Shown: piece after piece, positions 35,922 to 43,495 of the stretch
Position numbering within the stretch: position 1 is the first letter of the stretch
Layout: each line of letters begins with the position of its first letter
Source of the DNA: an uncultured Bacteroidales bacterium
Lineage (GTDB): Bacteria; Bacteroidota; Bacteroidia; Bacteroidales; Paludibacteraceae
DNA length: 45,155 nt
Direction of reading: 5' to 3'
Assembly: GCA_902779705.1 (NCBI GenBank)
Contig: CACZCR010000012.1
Location: 1 to 45,155 of the forward strand
Position numbers and translations under genes: made by a program
The notes under the pieces: model-generated
What the model was told of the DNA's origin: nothing
The model's database searches: none
What the model saw: only the letters and a program-made list of their open reading frames with translations

Positions 35922-37064
35922 TTATTCTTCGAATTCCTCCAGCCATTCTTGCAGTTTCTCTTGCAACTCTTTCTTGTCAGGCAGATAGAGAGAATACTCT
36001 GCTGCGTATATGTTGGCATCTTTAGGAAGCGTCAACTCAACCAAAGAGTCTTTTTTGCTTTTGCAGAGTAGTATGCCTATGGTCGGCTTCTCAAAGTCTT
36101 GCTTGACATATCTATCATAGTAATTGACGTACATCTGCATTTGCCCTAAATCTTTATGCGTCAACTTGTCCATCTTCAAATCAATCAGCACATAGCATTG
36201 CAGCAACCGATTATAACACACCAAGTCTAAGTAGAAAAACTCCTCGTCAAACACAAAACATTTCTGTCTTGCTTCAAACAAGAATCCCTTACCCATCTCC
36301 AGCAGAAACTTCTGCAAACGTGCAATAATCTTGTTTTCCAATGTTCTCTCGCTGAACGCCGCTTCGGGTCTAAGTCCCAGAAATTCCAGTGTGATCGGAT
36401 TCTTAATAACATCTTGCGGCTCTGCGACTTGCAACCCTTCGCGCGAAAGACGCATCACTTCATCTTTGTTCCGACTCAACGCCAAACGTTCGTACAAACT
36501 GGACGCATATTGCCTTTGCAGATGGCGAACACTCCAATGTTCACGAAGTGCCTCTATCTCATAAAAACGCCGTTCCTCCTCGTTCTTTATACGCATCAGG
36601 ACAATGTAGTGCGACCACGAGAGCGTAAAGTGAGGCATCATCGAAGGATCTATCTGCTTGGGTAAGTTGCGAATTTGGTAAACAGTGTTTACGATTTTTG
36701 CAGAAGCATGTTCCGGAATTTCCAAATCACTGTTTTGGATTTCGTAATCAGTGTTTGCGATTTTGGAATATGTCATATAGAACTTACGTATTAACGTTAG
36801 TTGCTCTACCGACCATCCGTCTCCGTACTTCTCCGTCAATCTCTCTGATAGATTAATCAGAATCTGCTTACCATAACCTGCTCGTTTATTTCCCGATTGC
36901 TCCTCCTCAACAATGTACATACCAATCTGATATTTGGTGTACACTTCTGCTAAATCAACGGCGGTGGACACATATTTGCGCCCCTCATCAATTATAGCAC
37001 TCACTCTTGCAAACAAGTCTGTACTCAATGTGTTCTGTTCCGCTTTTGCGATTGCCTTTGCCAT
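35922..37064 (-). CDS. DUF1016 / YhcG PDDEXK nuclease family protein
   Basis: 380 residues. N-terminal DUF1016 domain with ISxxRxxVSTAVDLAEVYTKYQIGMYIVEEEQ, YGKQILINLSERLTEKYGDGWSVEQLTLIRKFYMTY and HFTLSWSHYIVLMRIKNEEERRFYEIEALREHWSVRHLQRQ; C-terminal PDDEXK nuclease core with FYLDLVCYNRLLQCYVLIDLKMDKLTHKDLGQMQMYVNYYD, in which D and the D-x-K residues are present. YhcG-like proteins are often cargo in restriction or defence loci; no restriction-modification genes are visible here. Own promoter and terminators. Confidence 0.92.
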   Translation of the reverse strand: MAKAIAKAEQNTLSTDLFARVSAIIDEGRKYVSTAVDLAEVYTKYQIGMYIVEEEQSGNKRAGYGKQILINLSERLTEKYGDGWSVEQLTLIRKFYMTYSKIANTDYEIQNSDLEIPEHASAKIVNTVYQIRNLPKQIDPSMMPHFTLSWSHYIVLMRIKNEEERRFYEIEALREHWSVRHLQRQYASSLYERLALSRNKDEVMRLSREGLQVAEPQDVIKNPITLEFLGLRPEAAFSERTLENKIIARLQKFLLEMGKGFLFEARQKCFVFDEEFFYLDLVCYNRLLQCYVLIDLKMDKLTHKDLGQMQMYVNYYDRYVKQDFEKPTIGILLCKSKKDSLVELTLPKDANIYAAEYSLYLPDKKELQEKLQEWLEEFEE

Positions 37065-37087
37065 AATTCATTTAACTTTTGCGACTG

Positions 37088-37119
37088 CAAAAGTACTAAA
37101 AAAATCTGACATGTACAAG
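37088..37119 (-). promoter_or_regulatory. Promoter of the DUF1016 gene
   Basis: On the minus strand: CTTG (37116-37119), 20-base spacer, TACTTTTG (37088-37095). Its upstream side matches the dinD promoter module. Confidence 0.85.
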
Positions 37120-37166
37120 TTTTTGAGCAACTTTTTCTACTTGGTTGCTCATTTTTGCGGTAAATC

Positions 37167-37433
37167 CACTATGTCAATGTTCGCTTGCCACTATTATCGG
37201 TGGCACGATTTTTTCGCTTGCCTCGTTTTTAAGCCCTGAGGCATTGGGCTATACTATTTAAAATTTGCGTGGCACTCTTTGCACTTTCTGTTTCTAGGCC
37301 CCTATCTTCCTAGTTTCCTAGTTTCCTAGTCTTGTTATAATTTACCTTTCATTCTCGTTCGCATCACATTCGCATCCCGTACGTCCCCGTTGGGTGCTTT
37401 TATCTTATTTTTGCTTTGCACTTTCTAGCCCTT
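37167..37433 (-). repeat. Island repeat block D
   Basis: Same start as block C (CACTATGTCAATGTTC), then an extra ~34 bases containing GCCAC-TATTATCG-GTGGC, the AGCCC/GGGCT hairpin (37232-37236, 37246-37250), the 13-mer at 37277-37289, GTTTCTAGGCCCC, CCTAGTTT array, CGTTCGCATC units, CCCGTACGTCCCCGTTGGG, and a second 13-mer at 37414-37426. The block ends within 8 bases of the stop of the next gene. It fills the gap 37065-37433 together with the promoter. Confidence 0.92.
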
Positions 37434-38006
37434 CTACCCATTCGGGTGCTCATTCCTATACTGGACTCTGGCTCTCGTCATGGCCTCGCGGATACCGCCG
37501 TTCTCTACAAACTCCCGCTCCTTGACGCCGATATACTTTGTCATCATCACATCCACCTGGTGGCACATCGTGATCGCCATGTTCGCTATCTCCTCATCGT
37601 TCATCTTCTCGATCTGAGCCATATACGCCTCGCTGTCATTCGTCTGCCCGCAGAATCGCTTCAGTCCCTCATACCGCGCATGCTTCTCATCCCATATCGC
37701 CAATCTCCTTGCGCGCAAGTAGTCTTCATAATCGGCTTGCAACTCCTTCAAACTCGCACGAGCCACATTGAGCAACTTGATCTCCGTCTCACTCGATGTC
37801 GGAGCAGCTTCCGACCCCTCGATGATATTCTGTTTCCCGCTTCGGGCAGCTTGTACCATCTGGTCGATTGTCCGGTCGCCTTTGCTCAGGTAGCGCTCAC
37901 AAAAAGCAAAAGTCACATCATACAGCGCTACCGACTTGCGAAAAAACAGCAAGTCTTTGTAGTTCGGCACGCTCTGCACAAAATAATGTGTCTCTCTATT
38001 ACTCAT
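37434..38006 (-). CDS. Four-helix-bundle suffix-domain protein
   Basis: 190 residues, all alpha-helical. The first ~110 residues (YKDLLFFRKSVALYDVTFAFCERYL, IDQMVQAARSGKQNIIEGSEA, ETEIKLLNVARASLKELQADYEDYL) resemble the four-helix-bundle/S23 family, related to proteins encoded in 23S rRNA intervening sequences and to the DGR accessory protein Avd; the C-terminal half (NMAITMCHQVDVMMTKYI) resembles the suffix domain described for Bacteroidales members. No reverse transcriptase or variable repeat is visible. Its promoter is at 38202-38233 and its leader holds the CCTAGG array. Confidence 0.8.
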   Translation of the reverse strand: MSNRETHYFVQSVPNYKDLLFFRKSVALYDVTFAFCERYLSKGDRTIDQMVQAARSGKQNIIEGSEAAPTSSETEIKLLNVARASLKELQADYEDYLRARRLAIWDEKHARYEGLKRFCGQTNDSEAYMAQIEKMNDEEIANMAITMCHQVDVMMTKYIGVKEREFVENGGIREAMTRARVQYRNEHPNG

Positions 38007-38021
38007 TGTTTGTTCTTTTTT

Positions 38022-38107
38022 TCCTAGGTCAACCTAGGTCTACCTAGGTCTACCTAGTCCTACCTAGTTCTACCTAGCCCTACCTAGTTCTACCTAGTTT
38101 CCTAGTC
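38022..38107 (-). repeat. CCTAGG-flavour array in the leader of the four-helix-bundle gene
   Basis: Eight to nine 10-base units (CCTAGGTCAA, CCTAGGTCTA, CCTAGTCCTA, CCTAGTTCTA and similar). It lies between promoter and start codon. Same flavour as the gltX-recQ junction. Confidence 0.92.
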
Positions 38108-38125
38108 ATTTTCAATTTCTCTTCC

Positions 38126-38188
38126 CACATATACGCGTATACATAGTGTGTATATCGCGCCTAATACACGTGCACACGTACGCACATA
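38126..38188. other. Alternating purine-pyrimidine tracts in the same leader
   Basis: Two perfect alternating tracts, 38126-38145 (20 bases) and 38164-38188 (25 bases), separated by a partly alternating stretch. They lie just downstream of the promoter at 38202-38233 (minus strand). Candidate Z-DNA or extended secondary structure. Confidence 0.6.
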
Positions 38189-38201
38189 GCAAATTTGGGC
38201 A

Positions 38202-38233
38202 CAAAATTACAACAAAAATTGCACATATGCAAA
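38202..38233 (-). promoter_or_regulatory. Promoter of the four-helix-bundle gene
   Basis: On the minus strand: TTTG (38230-38233), 20-base spacer, TAATTTTG (38202-38209). The leader would be about 190 bases. Confidence 0.85.
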
Positions 38234-38257
38234 TAAAAAGTGTTTTTTTAGGGAAAA

Positions 38258-38374
38258 ATGAGTAAAACTCATTATAAAAAAGAGCAGAGAATGCCTTATG
38301 CTTGCATAAAAGGCACTCTCTACGCTTTGTTTTGCGTCTAACTTTTTGGGGTCACCTCACTTGCGGGAGGACCG
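38258..38374. other. Cluster of hairpins, possibly an insertion-sequence end remnant
   Basis: ATGAGT-AAA-ACTCAT (38258-38272), an imperfect ~20-bp hairpin around GCCTTATGC/GCATAAAAGGC (38281-38329), then GTCTAACTTTTTGGGGTCAC and a GGTC...GACC hairpin (38351-38374). The TTTTTGGGGTCA context resembles sequences near insertion-sequence ends in this order, but no transposase remains, so this is tentative. 38007-38711 has no convincing protein gene. Confidence 0.35.
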
Positions 38375-38414
38375 AAGATACAAAAAGACCAAAAAAGAGC
38401 ATCAAAAACTACAT

Positions 38415-38485
38415 AAAAAAAAAGCAGGTTGTCTCACGACAACCCAATCTTTTACTTAACCTTAAATCTAATACCATGAAAAACA
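38415..38485 (-). ncRNA. Candidate small RNA (~70 nt)
   Basis: Bounded by the promoter at 38491-38522 and by the terminator at 38427-38444 followed by a T run on the minus strand (38415-38423). Only a 22-codon frame overlaps it, running through the terminator stem. Together with the unit at 13094-13190 it is the second orphan promoter-terminator pair in the window. It may belong to a known Bacteroidales orphan RNA family; this is untested. Confidence 0.6.
38427..38444 (-). terminator. Intrinsic terminator of the candidate small RNA
   Basis: GGTTGTC-TCAC-GACAACC, 7-bp perfect stem, followed on the minus strand by TGC and about nine T. Confidence 0.88.
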
Positions 38486-38490
38486 CGGTG

Positions 38491-38522
38491 CAAAAGTACT
38501 GCTTTTTTTTCATTCGTGCAAA
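38491..38522 (-). promoter_or_regulatory. Promoter of the candidate small RNA
   Basis: On the minus strand: TTTG (38519-38522), 20-base spacer, TACTTTTG (38491-38498). Confidence 0.85.
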
Positions 38523-38622
38523 TATTTTTCAAAAAAAATGTGTTTTATAGCATGTTTTTGTGCATTTTGTTCGCTTATACAATATATCGGTAGTAAATAA
38601 GAACATAAAAGTGCAAAAAATA

Positions 38623-38654
38623 TTTGCGCATTCAAAATATTTGTTGTACCTTTG
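38623..38654 (+). promoter_or_regulatory. Promoter of the SulP gene
   Basis: TTTG (38623-38626), 20-base spacer, TACCTTTG (38647-38654). The ~50-base leader contains an alternating purine-pyrimidine tract at 38668-38680. Confidence 0.88.
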
Positions 38655-38711
38655 CAGCGTGTTAGCAATACGCGCGCACGAACAATATAATAATATATAT
38701 ACACAACCTAT

Positions 38712-40442
38712 ATGAAGTACTCCATTCGCGAAGTCTTCGCACCCAAACTGTTCAACACACTACGCCACTATACACGGGCACAATTTGCCCAAGATAGCCT
38801 GGCCGGCATTATCGTCGGCATCGTTGCTATTCCGCTGGCTATAGCGTTCGGCATATCGTCCGGCGTCGGACCTACAGAAGGCTTAGTCACTGCTATCATA
38901 GCCGGATTTCTGATATCGCTCCTTGGAGGCAGCAAAGTGCAGATAGGCGGCCCGACAGGCGCATTCATCGTCATCGTCTACGGCATCATACAACAGTACG
39001 GCCTAAGCGGACTGATGATAGCCACTATCATGGCCGGTATCCTTCTCATTTTGATGGGTTTAGCACACCTGGGCTCCGTCATCAAGTTTGTGCCCTACCC
39101 CGTTATAGTCGGTTTCACCGCCGGCATCGCCATAACGATCTTCTCTACCCAGATGAACGATTTCTTCGGTATGGGATTGAGTGATGTTCCTGCCAACTTT
39201 ATCGACAAATGGATCTTCTACGGCCAGCACTTCAGCTGCAACGGCTGGGCGATCGGCATAGGACTGTTCTCACTACTGGTGTGCATCTTCATGCCGCGTC
39301 TGACCAAACGTATACCGGGTTCATTAGCCGCAATCGTACTGGCCACTCTGCTGGTTTGGGCACTCAAACGCTGGGCACCTGAGTCATGGGGCATCGCCTC
39401 GCTGCAGACCATCAGCGATCTATACGAGCTGCCACACGGCATACCTGCGCCACACTTGCCATCACTACAGCTGGCCGAAGGCGAATCGATGTTCACCCTG
39501 ATACAGAAGCTCTTCCCATCCGCCTTCACAATCGCCATGCTTGGCGCTATCGAGAGTCTGCTCTCAGCCATGGTGGCTGACGGTGTGATAGGCGACAAGC
39601 ACAACTCCAATACCGAACTGATCGCACAAGGCGTTGCTAACTTGGTCGTACCGTTCTTCGGCGGTATACCCGCCACAGGCGCTATCGCCCGTACGATGAC
39701 CAACATCAACAACGGCGGACGATCACCTATAGCCGGCATCGTGCATGCCATCGTGCTGCTACTCGTTCTACTGCTGCTCGGCACACTGGTTGGCATGATT
39801 CCGATGGCTTGTCTGGCGGCCGTGCTAATCATGGTAGCCTACTCGATGTCCGGCTGGAAAACAATCTACGGACTAATCAAACACCCCAGCCGCGATCTGG
39901 CTGTACTGCTAATCACATTCTTCCTGACCGTTATCTTCGACCTGACAGTAGCTATCGAAGTGGGCATACTGCTGGCGCTGGTACTCTTCTTGATGCGCAC
40001 CAGCGAAGAGACACATATTCGCACCTTCCACAACGAGATAGACCCCAACGAAGATACCGACATCCAGTCCAACCTCGAACACCTGACCATACCCGAAGGC
40101 GTGGAAGTGTACGAGATCGACGGCCCGTACTTCTTCGGTATAGCCAACAAGTTTGACGATATCATGACCCACGTCTCGGGCGACAAATACCCGATACGTA
40201 TCATCAGAATGCGTAAAGTGCCGTTCGTCGACTCAACCGCTATGCACAACCTGTCTATGCTCATCCGACGCTCACACAAAGAGGGTATTACCATCATCCT
40301 CTCCGGCGTCAACGAGCACGTTCACAAGCAGTTGCAGAACGGCGGTATCGAGCAGATGATGAACCCCAAGAACATCTGCCCGCATATCACTGTCGCACTC
40401 GACCGCGCAAGCGATATACTCAATAGATCCAAACAACAGTAA
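38712..40442 (+). CDS. SulP-family inorganic anion transporter
   Basis: 576 residues. Inner-membrane SLC26/SulP transporter for sulfate, bicarbonate or a related anion. The N-terminal ~430 residues form many membrane segments with the family motifs AGIIVGIVAIPLAIAFGISSGVGPTEGL (~30-57), GGPTGAFIVIV and the GGIPATGAIARTMTNINNGGRSP segment (~315-337). The C-terminal STAS domain (~450-570) contains YEIDGPYFFGIANKFDDI and MRKVPFVDSTAMHNLSML. It starts the plus-strand group that continues with the CotH gene 20 bases later. Confidence 0.94.
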   Translation: MKYSIREVFAPKLFNTLRHYTRAQFAQDSLAGIIVGIVAIPLAIAFGISSGVGPTEGLVTAIIAGFLISLLGGSKVQIGGPTGAFIVIVYGIIQQYGLSGLMIATIMAGILLILMGLAHLGSVIKFVPYPVIVGFTAGIAITIFSTQMNDFFGMGLSDVPANFIDKWIFYGQHFSCNGWAIGIGLFSLLVCIFMPRLTKRIPGSLAAIVLATLLVWALKRWAPESWGIASLQTISDLYELPHGIPAPHLPSLQLAEGESMFTLIQKLFPSAFTIAMLGAIESLLSAMVADGVIGDKHNSNTELIAQGVANLVVPFFGGIPATGAIARTMTNINNGGRSPIAGIVHAIVLLLVLLLLGTLVGMIPMACLAAVLIMVAYSMSGWKTIYGLIKHPSRDLAVLLITFFLTVIFDLTVAIEVGILLALVLFLMRTSEETHIRTFHNEIDPNEDTDIQSNLEHLTIPEGVEVYEIDGPYFFGIANKFDDIMTHVSGDKYPIRIIRMRKVPFVDSTAMHNLSMLIRRSHKEGITIILSGVNEHVHKQLQNGGIEQMMNPKNICPHITVALDRASDILNRSKQQ

Positions 40443-40462
40443 CACTCAAACATATCAATACT

Positions 40463-42217
40463 ATGCGTTCAATGATCACCACTATGCTGCTCTGTCTGAC
40501 AGTTGCAGCCAACGCCCTGACTATTCCGCAGGGCAGCCTGTATTTTGATAACTCCAAGACCCAATACAGCCAAGTGACCTTGGTCTACGGCAGCGACCAA
40601 CGTGCCGAGACCTATGCACTGGCCATGAGCTTGGAAGGCAACAAATGGCGTGTGGATATACCACAGCAGGTCAACGATATGTACCGTTTCACCTTTGTCG
40701 GAGGTACTGTACGCCAAGGACTGCACACCACAACCTTCAGTACGTTCAAGGACAGTATCAGCCACCAGGCAGGATTGAACCGTACCGCTACCTCCGAAGC
40801 ACAGATGAGCGCTGGTGATATCTTCGTGCCGCAGACAGCCGACAACTGGGCTCAAGGTAGCTGGATGAACCTCGCCACATGGCAAGCCGAGCAAGACAAC
40901 AGTCAGCCCGGACAAGCACAACTGACAGGTACCCTGCCGATCGTTTATCTGACAACCGAAGCACCCATTGTGGACAAAGAGAACTACATTACCGGCTCGC
41001 TATACATCGACCCGCTATCCACCGGATACAAAGCGCTCGGCTCGGCCGAAGCACCAATTACCGGACTGTTCAAAGGACGCGGCAACTGGACGTGGAACGG
41101 ATTTGACAAAAAGCCCTATCGCATCAAGTTCGACAGCAAGCAAGAAGTCCTGGGCATGCCGAAGAACAAACACTGGTGTCTGATTGCCCATGCGGACGAC
41201 AATCTTGGATTCCTAAAGGATGCAACCGGATTTATGCTGAGCGAACATTTCGGTATGCGCTGGACACCGCGAATGGTACCCGTCGAACTGGTGATGAACG
41301 GCAAATACCAAGGATTGTACTTTCTGACCGAACATGTACGCGTAGACTCTAAGCGCGTCAATATCACCGAACAAGAAGACCAAGCCACCGACTCAGTCAG
41401 CGGAGGATGGTTGATAGAGATAGACAACTACCAGGAAGCCGGTAACATCGAGTTTGACGAAGGCAACGGACAACACGTGATGATCACGCCCAAAGTGCCG
41501 GAAGTGCTCTCTGACGCACAACGCCAATATCTAACCGACCAAATCCACGCACTCAACAATGCCCTCTACGGCAACTTAGCCTCTACCCTCTTTGGCATGT
41601 TGGACGTGGACGAAGCAGCCAAGTACTACTTGGTACAAGAGATATTGGAAGACTGCGAGTCCTACCACGGCAGCTGTTACCTGTACAAAGACCGCGACCG
41701 TAACGGACAAGTATCACCATGGTTCTTCGGGCCTGTATGGGACTTTGGCAACGCCTACAACAGAATGCAAGAGCGCTGGATCTACGATGGCCCTATCTGG
41801 CCACAATACTGGATCGGTCAACTGGCTTCGTGGGCTGAATTCCAAGACGCAGTCAAGCAACAATGGTGGATCTTCTACCACGATCACAAAGATGCCGTAC
41901 GAGCTCAGATAAGCGAGTTTGCTGCCCTGATCACTCAGGCTGCCAAGAACGACGCTACAGTTTGGCGCAACACACAAAACTACTGCGACAACAGCAATAT
42001 GGCCGGCAAAACCAACGATTTTCTCCAACGCTACGATTGGCGTGTCAACTGGCTGTTCTCGCAATATGGCGAAGGCACCAAACCCAACACTTGGGACAAC
42101 GAAAACGTGGAATCTGAAACGCCTACTAACAGCAGTCGAAAAGTGCTAAAAAACGGCCAATTGATGATCGAGCGTAACGGGCAAATCTATGACCTAAACG
42201 GAAGATTGGTATACTAA
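40463..42217 (+). CDS. Secreted CotH-family protein
   Basis: 584 residues with a signal peptide (ITTMLLCLTVAANA). Residues ~20-110 form a carbohydrate-binding-like beta domain (GSLYFDNSKTQYSQVTLVYGSD). Then comes the CotH domain: FKGRGNWTWNGFDKKPYRIKFD (~196-217), DDNLGFLKDATGFMLSEHFGM, VELVMNGKYQGLYFLTEHVRVD (~275) and the late SPWFFGPVWDFGNAYN (~425). CotH proteins are atypical secreted kinases in spore coats and host-interacting fungi; the substrate here is unknown. The C-terminus RKVLKNGQLMIERNGQIYD...LVY matches that of the InlB-repeat protein and may be a surface-sorting signal. Confidence 0.9.
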   Translation: MRSMITTMLLCLTVAANALTIPQGSLYFDNSKTQYSQVTLVYGSDQRAETYALAMSLEGNKWRVDIPQQVNDMYRFTFVGGTVRQGLHTTTFSTFKDSISHQAGLNRTATSEAQMSAGDIFVPQTADNWAQGSWMNLATWQAEQDNSQPGQAQLTGTLPIVYLTTEAPIVDKENYITGSLYIDPLSTGYKALGSAEAPITGLFKGRGNWTWNGFDKKPYRIKFDSKQEVLGMPKNKHWCLIAHADDNLGFLKDATGFMLSEHFGMRWTPRMVPVELVMNGKYQGLYFLTEHVRVDSKRVNITEQEDQATDSVSGGWLIEIDNYQEAGNIEFDEGNGQHVMITPKVPEVLSDAQRQYLTDQIHALNNALYGNLASTLFGMLDVDEAAKYYLVQEILEDCESYHGSCYLYKDRDRNGQVSPWFFGPVWDFGNAYNRMQERWIYDGPIWPQYWIGQLASWAEFQDAVKQQWWIFYHDHKDAVRAQISEFAALITQAAKNDATVWRNTQNYCDNSNMAGKTNDFLQRYDWRVNWLFSQYGEGTKPNTWDNENVESETPTNSSRKVLKNGQLMIERNGQIYDLNGRLVY

Positions 42218-42260
42218 AAAGGACTATTTTTATTATTTTATTTACGATTTGTATTAATAA

Positions 42261-42292
42261 TTTGCATATATGGAATATTAGTGGTAATTTTG
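42261..42292 (+). promoter_or_regulatory. Promoter of the esterase gene
   Basis: TTTG (42261-42264), 20-base spacer, TAATTTTG (42285-42292). An in-frame upstream start at 42281 would lie within the promoter, so the start at 42308 is preferred. Confidence 0.85.
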
Positions 42293-42307
42293 TATAAAAA
42301 TAACAAA

Positions 42308-43423
42308 ATGAAGCTAATAAAATATTCCATATTATGCATTTTAGCGCTGTCTTGCAACCTGCTAAATGCATCCACAAGCGCATCGCTTGACAGTGTACAG
42401 TTTGAGTACTGCGGCCAGGCTCGTCGCGTCAGTCTGATGAGCGACTTGCTCTATGCCGACGAAGATACTGCCCGCTATACCGATCACAATCGAACCGTCA
42501 AGATGCATCGGGACAGCGATGGCTGTTTTCGTGTAACGGTACCACCCGTATCACCGGGAATGTATACCTACTGTTTTAAGGTGGACGGACACCGTATACC
42601 GGATCCTAACAACAACGACACGGCTTGGCAAAAACTACATAAATGGAACATATACACCGAAAGCGGCAGTTATATGGCAGATCTTTGTTTGCCACCCGCT
42701 CAATGGGGACAAGTCGTTCATACACAGTGGTATAGCCACAAAGAGAAACAATACCGGCGAGTGGATATCTACATTCCTCATTCGCTTCTCTCATCCTTCC
42801 AAAGAGAGCCGGGTGGTGTCGTACCTTGCCCGGTGCTTTATCTCTTACACGGCATCAACGGCTATGAAAGTTCGTGGGCAGAACGTGGACGTGCTATCCA
42901 TATCATGGAGAATATGATCGCCAGAGGAGAATGTAAGCCGGCTATACTGGTGATGCCGGACTGCAATCTCCGCACTCGTGCTGACCAACCCAGCCACTAT
43001 AGCATTGGCAACAATATCCTTCATTATCCCCGTTTACGGTGCGAGCATAAGCTTGATCACGCTATCAGCAACCTGATTGATATGATCGACTCGACATACA
43101 ACGTACAGCCTTTGTGTTCGATAGCAGGCTTCAGCGACGGAGCGCGTATAGCGGCCAATATAGCCAATCTGCGGCCCGATCGCGTTAGTACGGTAGGATT
43201 GTTCTCGCCGGTGATTAATGCAGCTCAACTGCCCAAAGAGGGCAATCATACCTATTTTGCTATTTATGTGGGCAAGCGGGATATGTTCTATAAGAACGGA
43301 CGCCGTTTTCACAGACGTCTGGACAAGCGCGGCTGTAACCACAACTATGTAGAGTTGAGTGGCGGACACACGTGGCGCATCTGGCGCGAGTGCTTGGCTA
43401 ACTTCCTACTAAAAGAAAAATAG
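42308..43423 (+). CDS. Secreted alpha/beta-hydrolase esterase with N-terminal E-set domain
   Basis: 371 residues. Signal peptide (IKYSILCILALSCNLLNA). Residues ~25-120 form a CBM48/E-set-like domain (VQFEYCGQARRVSLMSD, GMYTYCFKVDGHRIPDPNN). The C-terminal domain is an esterase D-type alpha/beta hydrolase: LYLLHGINGYESSW (~173), nucleophile GFSDG (~276, instead of the usual GxSxGG), acid GKRDMF (~322) and HTWRIWRECL with the catalytic His (~355). Similar proteins are feruloyl or acetylxylan esterases acting on plant cell walls; the substrate is inferred. It has its own promoter 16 bases upstream. Confidence 0.87.
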   Translation: MKLIKYSILCILALSCNLLNASTSASLDSVQFEYCGQARRVSLMSDLLYADEDTARYTDHNRTVKMHRDSDGCFRVTVPPVSPGMYTYCFKVDGHRIPDPNNNDTAWQKLHKWNIYTESGSYMADLCLPPAQWGQVVHTQWYSHKEKQYRRVDIYIPHSLLSSFQREPGGVVPCPVLYLLHGINGYESSWAERGRAIHIMENMIARGECKPAILVMPDCNLRTRADQPSHYSIGNNILHYPRLRCEHKLDHAISNLIDMIDSTYNVQPLCSIAGFSDGARIAANIANLRPDRVSTVGLFSPVINAAQLPKEGNHTYFAIYVGKRDMFYKNGRRFHRRLDKRGCNHNYVELSGGHTWRIWRECLANFLLKEK

Positions 43424-43495
43424 AAAGAGGGCATAAAACAAGAGAGCCCGGCGATGCAAGCGGTAAGCCGACCCCCATCCTATAAAGAAATCTAA

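Noticed and set aside
34231..37433. CRISPR array
   Set aside because: Direct repeats recur, but at irregular distances with genes between them; there are no short uniform spacers and no cas genes.
34231..38006. Classical integron cassette array
   Set aside because: No integrase gene in the window, genes have their own promoters and terminators, and the blocks lack recognisable attC core sites. Kept only as an analogy.
37434..38233. Diversity-generating retroelement with an Avd-like protein
   Set aside because: No reverse transcriptase, template repeat or variable repeat is visible; the four-helix-bundle fold alone is not enough.
38302..38550. 82-codon plus-strand frame in the intergenic region
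   Set aside because: Lys/Asn-rich low-complexity translation crossing a terminator and a minus-strand promoter; no family features.
42281..42307. Upstream start for the esterase
   Set aside because: It lies inside the promoter (-7 box at 42285-42292).
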